This document shows positions 56,233-64,000 of a stretch of DNA of 64,000 nucleotides, piece by piece. Every line of letters starts with the position of its first letter. Within the stretch, counting starts at the first letter, position 1. The notes under the pieces were generated by a model. It saw only the letters and a program-made list of their open reading frames with translations, was not told where the DNA came from and ran no database searches. The stretch is from Molossus alvarezi (lineage: Eukaryota; Chordata; Mammalia; Chiroptera; Molossidae), in assembly GCA_037176705.1 (NCBI GenBank), contig CM073898.1:24350488-24414487 (forward strand), in the 5' to 3' direction. A program made the position numbers and the translations under genes.

Positions 56233-56490
56233 TATTTTTTTTAATCCTCACCCAAGGACTTTTTTTTTTGGCATTTATCTTCAGATAGAGCGGGAGGGAG
56301 AGGGGGAGGGAGAGAGAGAGAGAGAAACATCAATGTGAGAGAGACACATCAAGTGGTTGCCACCCACACGATCCCAACCGGGACCAGGGACAAACTGCAA
56401 CTGAGGTACATGCCCCTAGCGGAACCGAACCCAGGACTCTCTGGTCCGTGGGCCAATGCTCTAATCGCTGAACCCAACTGGCCAGAGCTG
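56233..56490 (-). mobile_element. VES-like SINE
   Basis: Tail complement TTAATCCTCACCCAAGGAC, head complement CAACTGGCCAGAGC. Target duplication AGAATATTCTT at 56222-56232 and 56492-56502. Confidence 0.9.
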
Positions 56491-56502
56491 CAGAATATTC
56501 TT

Positions 56503-59495
56503 AATGCCAAATGCAAAGCAACAACTGTATCTTGAAGTTATTACAGGTCACTCACTCAATCTGGGAGAGCATTCGTAAAGCACAGTTGCCATTATTCGGC
56601 TGACAGCTTAGGCTTCAGAGGAACACCATCTGCAAGCAGGATTATTTCTCCGCCACAGCAAAGGCTGCTTTCACATCAGCATGGGTATAACAGAAATCAA
56701 CATGAGTGCTTCCAGGGCTAAAGAATCTAAGCCCCAAAGTAGGATTAAGGGAGGCTGAGTTTTCTGGATTACTATTTGGATAAGATAAAACATTTGAAAG
56801 GGGTTCAGGGAAACACATTTTTTTTTTTTAAACACCAGAAAATAAATGATTTAACTGATGATATTGAAACAGAATAAAAAAGAAGTTTGAATAAGGAACC
56901 TAAACATTAGTTGAGAGTAATATTTCATCTATCTAGGCATATACATATGCCTAAATAATACATTCCTTTTGAAGCAGAATGAGATTAATAGATGTACTAT
57001 AATCTGTTGAGTAGGCATTAGTTGAATTATTTTTAGAGGAGGAAGTTGGAGGATATGTTGAAATGAGATAAAGGGAAAAATTAAAACATAAACTGCTTAA
57101 TCCAGTGAAGTTTTCCTCCCTTCCAAATCGCACATCCTAAAATTCTGTCCACTAAGAGTTTGCAATAATATGAGAAAAGCCATCATGAGGCCATCAAGGG
57201 AAACATTTTAAGGTATTAGTCTTGATATTAGTCTCTGAAATACGTTCTGTATAATACATGCCAACCAGAAATACTACTTTTTAAAAATGATAGCTGCAAA
57301 AACAGTGCTCCATAAACATTACGTTGTATCTGGAATTTTTCTATGTGCATCTTGGAGCATTTCACTGCCCCTAAGAGAACAATTTGCATGTTTTGTCTAC
57401 TGTCAACTCTGCGATGCATAGGGCTATTTTTCTTTCTCAAGAGAAATGAGTTCAAAGGAAAATATTCATAAAAGAGTATTCATAACCTTGGCATTAAAAA
57501 AAAAAAATCATGAGCCTGTTATTGTAGCTTGAGGGTTGTGGCTGGAAGAGAAAAGACAGATCCTTTAACATGGAGGCATGTTTTCGATGGGGAGGCAGTT
57601 GTCCTAAGAACAAAGCAGCCCATGTTCCCAGCTCTAAATCCAAATCCTTACACTGTTTATTTCATGGACCTTCTTTCCCCCATCAAAGAAGTACATTCAT
57701 TATGGTGCTGCAGCAAAACCACGTGAACACAGAACATGCGCTCCATCAACTGGGCCCAGCTGGACACGATTACTTCTTACAAAGGGGGATGGACAGAGCA
57801 CAAGACACTTCCATTTCTTTGATGTACAGACAGCCCCACATGAGACTTGGTCACAGTATCTTCTGCTGAAAAGGAAATCTCTGTTTCTTTGCAAGCCCTC
57901 AATCTGAGGAATGATGGTGTGAGGATAAAGGACGTGAAGAGAAGACGGGGGAGACTGTTTGTGGCAGCCAGAGTAATTCAAGGCAAAGCTCACACAGAAA
58001 ACTTGGGCGAATCACTTACATTTGCTTTTCATGAAGATCTGGGGCTGTGTTTTCGTAAGCCAGTCTTCCCACCAATTTCTGGCTTCAAAGATGAATGAAG
58101 TACGAAAGAGTGAGGTTTCACTCTGAGTTCCATGCAGTCTGAAGTTCTGAAAGGGTTTGGAAGTGGTGTAATTGCTTCCCCTTGCTTCTCCCTGCTGTCT
58201 CCCTTCTCTGACTTCTCCGGTACATCTCTCTCAGCCTTCAGATGGCCAAACTATGGCTTTGTTGCCCAGGGCAGACACCAGTGTGTGCAGCCACCGACGT
58301 GTTCTGCGAGGTGGAGAGGAGAGGCCTTAGCTGGTGGAGCCAGCAGGGTGGTGTAAGATACCCCTCAAGTCCCTCCTGAACAGGGAATTTGGCCCCAGGA
58401 TCTTGGCACTAGATCCAACAGCAATAATTTGTGGCAGTTTTGAAGAGAGCTGAGATGAAAGGACCGTCTGTGTCGTGGCTGTAGCCCTCTGCCTGAATTT
58501 GGTTGGCGTGTTCACGCCATGTGAAGTCATCTCTCCGTGCTCATATTTCAAAGGCAACACATGGAATGTAGCCCACTTCCCCACATCCCCAAATTTGCCA
58601 GTGGGGAGTTGAGACCATTTGTTGGAGTATTACTATTAAGAGCACACAATTGACAAGAAGGGGTTGGGGGACCATGGTTTAAAACAAAACAAAAAAATTC
58701 ACGAAGATTGCAAAGGTAACGTGAAAAATGGATTTTACAACTGATAAATTATAAGCAGCGCTGAGACCTTTATTCTGTTTCATTTACAGAGCAATATGGG
58801 GTACAAGAGGTCCTAGGCGTTCAAGGATTTAACGTCTGTGGTTTTGGCTAACGAAGAATGACATGTAATAAACGACTCAAGCTGGGATTGGCTGGAGAAG
58901 TAGAGTTCAGCTGACTGCCAGCCATCAGTTTCCCTGTTGCTCTCTAGTCATCCATGCAGTTAACACTTGGGAAGTAATAAAACTCAGTTGTTTGTTAAAA
59001 ATGACCCCCCACCACTCTCGGCACTTTCCAAGCCCGTCTCTCTTGCTGGAGATGTAATTAATGAGGTCTAGAAAAATAATGGTGACACAGTAGCTTTATA
59101 AGTGACTTTAATTCATTATTGATGGGTGAATAAGAGTATGGAAACATCCCTTTAAAATCCCCGGATTTTTAAAATTGTCTTCTTAGAGGACAAATTATAA
59201 GCTATAGTGTTATTCAAATGTGTTTAGGATATTTCCCTTGGGAATGTAAAGAATCCATCTTGAGTTATGCTAGAGTTATTTCATCTGAGTAATTTATCAC
59301 AACAATCCTTTGAGAGGTTTACCCATCCATATAGCTGTGTGTTAGTGCCCTCATTTAAAAAATAAGTGAACACAGAAACTAATGTATTCTCAGTTGATGC
59401 TAAGACTAGACTCTAGGGAACTTGATTTCTGGTACATTACATGGCTAATTTCAGCTCAGTTAGGAGGGGCCTCAGAGATTTTCTAGTTGATTTGT
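56503..59495. other. long repeat-poor intergenic stretch
   Basis: About 3 kb with no SINE or L1. Several short open frames lie at 57529-58584 on both strands, but none shows a known domain, splice pattern or start context that would support a gene. Conserved non-coding function is possible but cannot be judged here. Confidence 0.45.
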
Positions 59496-59501
59496 TCTCA
59501 G

Positions 59502-59526
59502 CTGGGGGGGGGGGGAGAGGGGGGAG
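59502..59526. repeat. G-rich run
   Basis: A run of over ten G bases is followed by GAGAGGGGGGAG. Confidence 0.9.
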
Positions 59527-59551
59527 TGTATGCCCCTAGGGGAGCATTGGG

Positions 59552-59552
<1 letters not shown>

Positions 59553-59588
<36 letters not shown>
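59553..59588. repeat. TG microsatellite
   Basis: About 18 uninterrupted GT units. Confidence 0.95.
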
Positions 59589-59589
<1 letters not shown>

Positions 59590-60519
59590 TGGATATGTCT
59601 AGTGGGATAGGCAGTGGATTTTGGTTATCATAATAACTAAGCGTGCTCTGGCATTTTGTGGGAGGAGCAAAAATGAATGTTCAGAGCACTTCATACAGTA
59701 AACAATTGTCTCACCAATTGCCATTAGTGCCTCCACTGAGAAACACTGACCAGTTTTCAACATCCTCATCCTAAAGGCTCAGATATCAAGATTCAGAGAG
59801 GATGCATCATTTAAGATTCTTCTGGTTACAAATGACAGATCACCTAATTTAAATTTACCCAAGTACAAAAGGAAATGTATTTCATGTGTCTAGTTCAGAA
59901 CCAGAACCCTAACTTCCTGTCCTTCTGCTCTGCCCTCCTCTGAGTCAGCTCCAAACGTAGGTAAGCTTTCCATCCTGGGAGCAAGATGACTTCTGGTAGC
60001 CCCAGGCTCATCTCCCCACAGCTCTGATTTTAGTGAAAGGAGAGTAGCCATCTGCTGTCCAACAGTTCCACAAAGTCCTGGGCCTGATTGCCATGGGCCC
60101 AAGTGGGGTTCTAGGTTCATTCTTGATTCAGTCTCTGGGCTGGGGAATGAAATGTAGTGATTGACTTTGGCCTGTGGCTCATGCCTACCCCAACAGAGGG
60201 TGGGGGTAGCTTCACCAGGCCACAAGGATGAAGGTGGGGCAGGAGAATCCCCAAAGGAAGGTCAAGAGGAAGGATGTTGTATAGACAAGTGACAAAAGTT
60301 CACCACAGCAAGCCAGTTAGGTGACTTATGCACACACTGAAGGCATGGTGCTGCGCTGCCTTTATTCTTATCTTACATAGGATGTAGCATTATCATGCTC
60401 TCTTCACTCCACCAACGTTCTCAAAATACAGGGTCAAAATCTTGGGAGAGAAGCACAGAAGAGTAGATTATGCCTCAGGCACTAAAACATCTGCATCAGG
60501 AGATTCTAAACCCAGCTGC
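59589..60519. other. unassigned intergenic stretch
   Basis: No gene or clear repeat; the open frame at 59890-60225 (minus) has no recognisable domain. Confidence 0.45.
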
Positions 60520-60524
60520 TCATG

Positions 60525-60612
<88 letters not shown>
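60525..60612. repeat. CTTT microsatellite
   Basis: About 22 near-perfect CTTT units run into the T-rich tail of the SINE that follows. The long frame of SFFL repeats over it is an artefact. Confidence 0.95.
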
Positions 60613-60870
60613 AGGATTCTTTATTTTATTTTATTTTTTTTATCCTCACCCTAGGACATTTTTTCATTTTTTGTTCCGATAGAGTGGGAGGAAGAAAGAG
60701 AGAGAGAGAGACATCGATGTGAAAAGGACACATCGAGTGGCTGCCACCCGCACAACCAACCAGGGCCGGGGACAAACTGCAACCGAGGTACATGCCCTTA
60801 GCGGGAACCGAACCCAGGTCTCTCTGGACCGCAGGCCGACGCTCTAACCGCTGAGCCAAACCGGCCAGGG
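60613..60870 (-). mobile_element. VES-like SINE with microsatellite tail
   Basis: Full-length reversed copy. The flank TCATGCTTCCTTTTCTT at 60871 resembles TCATGTCTTTCTTTCTT at 60520, so the CTTT array lies inside the target duplication and has grown from the A-rich tail. Confidence 0.9.
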
Positions 60871-60889
60871 TCATGCTTCCTTTTCTTGC

Positions 60890-61860
60890 AGTGGGATCCC
60901 AGTGTCAGAAATGAGTTTGTCAAAAGAGAACAAGGTCGCTTCCCCCATGCTCAGAGTTTCTTCAGGGTCATGATGTTTCTTCCCCTAGTTTGCAAGTGTA
61001 TAGAGCTTAGAAAACTACATCCAAAGGATACCTAAACTTGTTAACATTTTATCTTGGCAGGAAGACAGAGGGTGTACAGTATCTGAAAAAACAAGACATT
61101 GAGGATACTTAGATATCAACCAGGAAAGGTGAATTGCTTTACTACAGGAGCTGGCGGTCATGGATGAGACCTCAGACCTCGCCTGAGGACAGCAGACTGT
61201 GCAGGTGATGGAGATAAGGGCGGCAGGAGAAGGAAGCGTTTGCTGACTCACCGTGAACTTTCAGTCCAGACCAACTCCTCAAAATCAAAGAGAAACACTT
61301 GATCAACTAGGTGTTTCTTATATCATTCCTCAAAGGCCCATAAATGTTATCAAGCCCTGCATGAGGCCAGCCAGGTCGACTGTCTCCATCAAGATCATCA
61401 TCAGACCCGAGCATGGGAAGAATCTGAACTGAGATTATTGTTCAGGGACAGGGACCAAGAAAGTGCAATCCAAGTGTTTTTGAGTTGCAAGAGGCCTTAG
61501 AAATGATCAACCTCAGCTTTGGATTTTTCTCTGGGGGCAGTGCTTCAGAGACCATCCCTCCCCATATTCTTGTTTCTTTCCCACTGGTAGAATGTGCTTC
61601 AGCAGTTTTCAAAGTTCTGTTTTAAGTTCCTTTCCTTCAGAGGAAATCTCATATGAAATCCCACAGTTGAAAGAGGAGCCTGGTTGAAGTTTGGAGAGAG
61701 GCCTGGAACCCTGTTGGCTAAGCCTCATTCAACCCACCCCACTGCCTACCCACCCCCACAGGGCCTCCATGAAACCTAGGACTCTGCAGAACATAGCTTG
61801 GAACTCTGATTTAATTTCAGTTTCCTTTCACTCGGTTCTCATAGAAAACAACTTGGTTGA
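60890..61860. other. unassigned intergenic stretch
   Basis: No recognised feature. Confidence 0.45.
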
Positions 61861-61869
61861 TCTCTCCCT

Positions 61870-62590
61870 CACTGGCTTCTAGATCACTACTCTCTCCTGG
61901 TTCTCCCACCTCACCAGTCTCTCATTGTCTCCTTTGCTGCATCATCCTTGTTTTTCTGACTCTTAAAAGTGGGGATATTCTGGAGCTCAGTTCTTAGGCC
62001 TCTTTTCCATCTGTACTCACTGCCCAGGTGATCTTACCCAGCCCCACAGCTCTACAATTATGTGCAGATGATTTTCAAATGTATATCTCCATTGCCAACC
62101 TCTCCTTGAACTGTCCCAAAGGCACCGCAAATGAAGATATGCAAAAATGAACTCACGGTTCTACACATTTCCCCACATCTCAGTTAATGAGAAATTTTGA
62201 CCCGGTTGCTAACTCCTCTCTCTCGGTTCAGGACATCAGCAAATCTGGTTGTACTCCTTCACACTGTGTCCTGAATCTGTCCACTTTGGAGAACTGCTTC
62301 TACTCTGGGTCAAGCCACCATCATGTCTCACCCAGCCTCCCTGCTCCATCCTGGCTTCCTTAGTCTCCTCTCCACACAGGAGCCAGAGCTATCCTTTGAC
62401 ACTGCAACCAGTGATTATTACTGGATCAAAACCTTCTAATGGCTTCTCGTTTCACTTGAAATAGAATCCACTGTCGAGGCTGGCTAGACCCTACATGACC
62501 TGGCCTCTCTGTACCTTTCTGATTTCACCTCCTACCACTCTCTTCCTCATTCACTTCATTCTGATCACATTGACCTCCTGACTCTTCCCA
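61870..62590 (+). repeat. L2 LINE, 3' part
   Basis: GGAGCTCAGTTCTTAGGCCTC, CCAGAGCTATCCTTTGACAC and CTACATGACCTGGCCTCTC are in L2 order. Confidence 0.75.
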
Positions 62591-62868
62591 AACAAACTGA
62601 GCATGTCCTGGAGTCATGGGGGTGGGGGCGCCAGGGCAGCAGGAGATCAAAGATCATGAGCAGGAGCCTGGGGCTCGGTTGTGAGCTGTCTGTGCCAAGG
62701 GAGGCCATTCATGTTTAGCGGGTTCTGAGAGCACGGTGCTCAGAGAAGTGGCTGACTTGGCCATGGAGCAGCGACAAGATTCATGGGTCCGGAGAACTCC
62801 CTCAGTCCATCTCTTGCCTCCTCTCATCTTTCTCCCTCCAAAGAAAGACATTTTAAGAAATACCAAGG

Positions 62869-63091
62869 GCCTGGCCGGTGTGGCTCAGTGGTTGAGCGTC
62901 GACCCATGCACCAAGAGGTCACTGGTTCGATTCCCAGTCAGGACACATGCCCAGGCTGTGGGCCTGATCCCCAGTGAGGGGCGTGCAGGAGGCAGCTAAT
63001 CCATGTTCTCTCTTGTTGATGTTTCTATCTCTCTTTCCCTCTCCCTTCCTCTCTCTTTAAAATCAATAAAAAAGAAAAAAAAAGCTAACTT
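62869..63091 (+). mobile_element. VES-like SINE, second subfamily
   Basis: Complete copy with GGTGTGGCTCAGTGGTTGAG, GGTTCGATTCCCAGTCAGG and tail AATCAATAAAAAAG. The target duplication is unclear (ACCAAGG / AACAAGG). Confidence 0.9.
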
Positions 63092-63678
63092 AAAAAAAAA
63101 CAAGGAACAAAGATAAAAATATGGGATACAAAATAAAGTGGAATGAAGAATCCAAGTATTGAGTATTTTTCAGCATTGGGCAAATTTTGAGATGTAGATG
63201 TGGGTGAAGAGCAAAAGACCAGAAAAAATTTGACAGGAGGGAGCAAGGGAGGGAGTTGAGGGCCTATCAAGTTTGAGAAACTTGCCTTCAGATCCTCAGA
63301 AAAGTCACACCCTGAAGCCTGATCTCCTTTAGGCTTCTATGTACCAGCAAGGCCTGTTTCCTCTGTGGTAGCAAATAAACATTCCCCTCACCTGCCCCCC
63401 ACCCCCACATTTGCATAGGCAGCTTTAAACTATCAACCAAAGAGTTTCTGACTCATCCGATGACCCCCTCCCACATCTGTCAGCAGGGGAAACTCCAGGT
63501 GGTGAGGTTCTGTTTTCTGCTTCCCTGTTCTGGACCGATTTCCACCTTGGGAGGTGGATGGAAGTGAGGGGTAGGCGGGTTGTCTGTCCTCATGGTCCCG
63601 CATCCTCACCCTTCTTCCTGTTTCTCTACCAAACTCTATGTTTCCATTTTGAGCTGAAAGTGATGGATAGTAGGATTT
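63092..63678. other. unassigned intergenic stretch
   Basis: No recognised feature. Confidence 0.45.
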
Positions 63679-63694
63679 ACTCAAAACATTTTTT

Positions 63695-63929
63695 TTTTTA
63701 ATCCTCACCCGAGGACATTTTTTGTTCAGATAGAGTGGGAGGGAGAGAGAGGAAGAGAGAGAGAGAGAAACATCGATGTGAAAGGGACACATCGAGTGGC
63801 TGCCACCCGCACGACCAACCAGGGCCGGGGACAAACTGCAACCGAGGTATGTGCCCTTAGCGGGAACCGAACCTGGGTCTCTCGGGACCGCAGGCCGATG
63901 CTCTAACCGCTGAGCCAAACCGGCCAGGG
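63695..63929 (-). mobile_element. VES-like SINE, young
   Basis: Near-consensus reversed copy with only a few bases missing in the tail. Perfect 15-bp target duplication CTCAAAACATTTTTT at 63680-63694 and 63930-63944. Confidence 0.95.
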
Positions 63930-64000
63930 CTCAAAACATTTTTTAATCAAGAGATTAAACTCTGATTAAACATGAGACAGTGTGTAAATCAGATGTAGAA

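Noticed and set aside
57529..58584. Cluster of open frames of 65-99 codons downstream of QPCT
   Set aside because: No domain, no consistent frame and no splice structure; the lengths are within chance for 1 kb.
60530..60612. Evenly spaced short repeats as a CRISPR-like array
   Set aside because: It is a simple 4-bp microsatellite without spacers, in an animal genome.
60442..60682. Open frame with SFFL repeats
   Set aside because: It is the translation of a CTTT microsatellite.

Overview
The window is mammalian genomic DNA, almost certainly from a microbat (probably Yangochiroptera). It holds about 40 copies of a VES-like tRNA-derived SINE, whose head reads GCCCTGGCCGGTTTGGCTCAG and whose tail reads CTCGGGTGAGGAT plus poly-A, together with L1, HAL1, L2, MIR and old DNA-transposon relics. 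I cannot name the species.

One protein-coding gene is complete: QPCT (glutaminyl-peptide cyclotransferase) on the + strand. It has seven coding exons between 20123 and 54213. All splice sites are GT/AG, and the reading frame joins without a break to 360 codons plus stop. Every residue that binds zinc, forms the active site or makes the conserved disulfide is present, so the gene looks functional. A CpG island covers its first exon. Introns 1 to 6 (20240-27437, 27585-36091, 36371-42595, 42773-48961, 49062-52202 and 52320-54067) are full of SINEs, L1 and HAL1 insertions.

A second, larger CpG island lies at about 2060-3250. No coding exon is visible there. In human chromosome 2p22 the divergent upstream neighbour of QPCT is PRKD3 on the opposite strand, so this island is most simply the PRKD3 promoter and non-coding first exon, firing leftwards out of the window. 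A ZNF143-type motif and a consensus minus-strand splice donor fit that reading. This assignment is inference.

Layout: 1-2060 SINEs and unassigned sequence; 2060-3250 CpG island; 3250-19950 intergenic DNA with SINEs, a SPIN-like hAT element, L2, MIR and old L1; 19950-20660 QPCT promoter and exon 1; 20240-54067 QPCT exons 2-7 in repeat-rich introns, including a minus-strand L1 3' piece (29.2-31.2 kb), a full-length HAL1 (37.8-40.0 kb) and an L1 with a deleted middle (43.5-47.7 kb); 54.2-64 kb intergenic DNA with SINEs, MIR, L2 and a large CTTT microsatellite.

I found no new multi-gene system. The observations most worth following are structural: a 139-bp near-identical copy placed on both sides of exon 5, an L1 copy joining the start of ORF1 to the middle of ORF2, a HAL1 with a nested SINE in its target duplication, a probable SINE 3' transduction, two very short SINEs that keep head and tail, and bat-specific changes in QPCT (loss of one N-glycosylation sequon and an unusual signal-peptide start).
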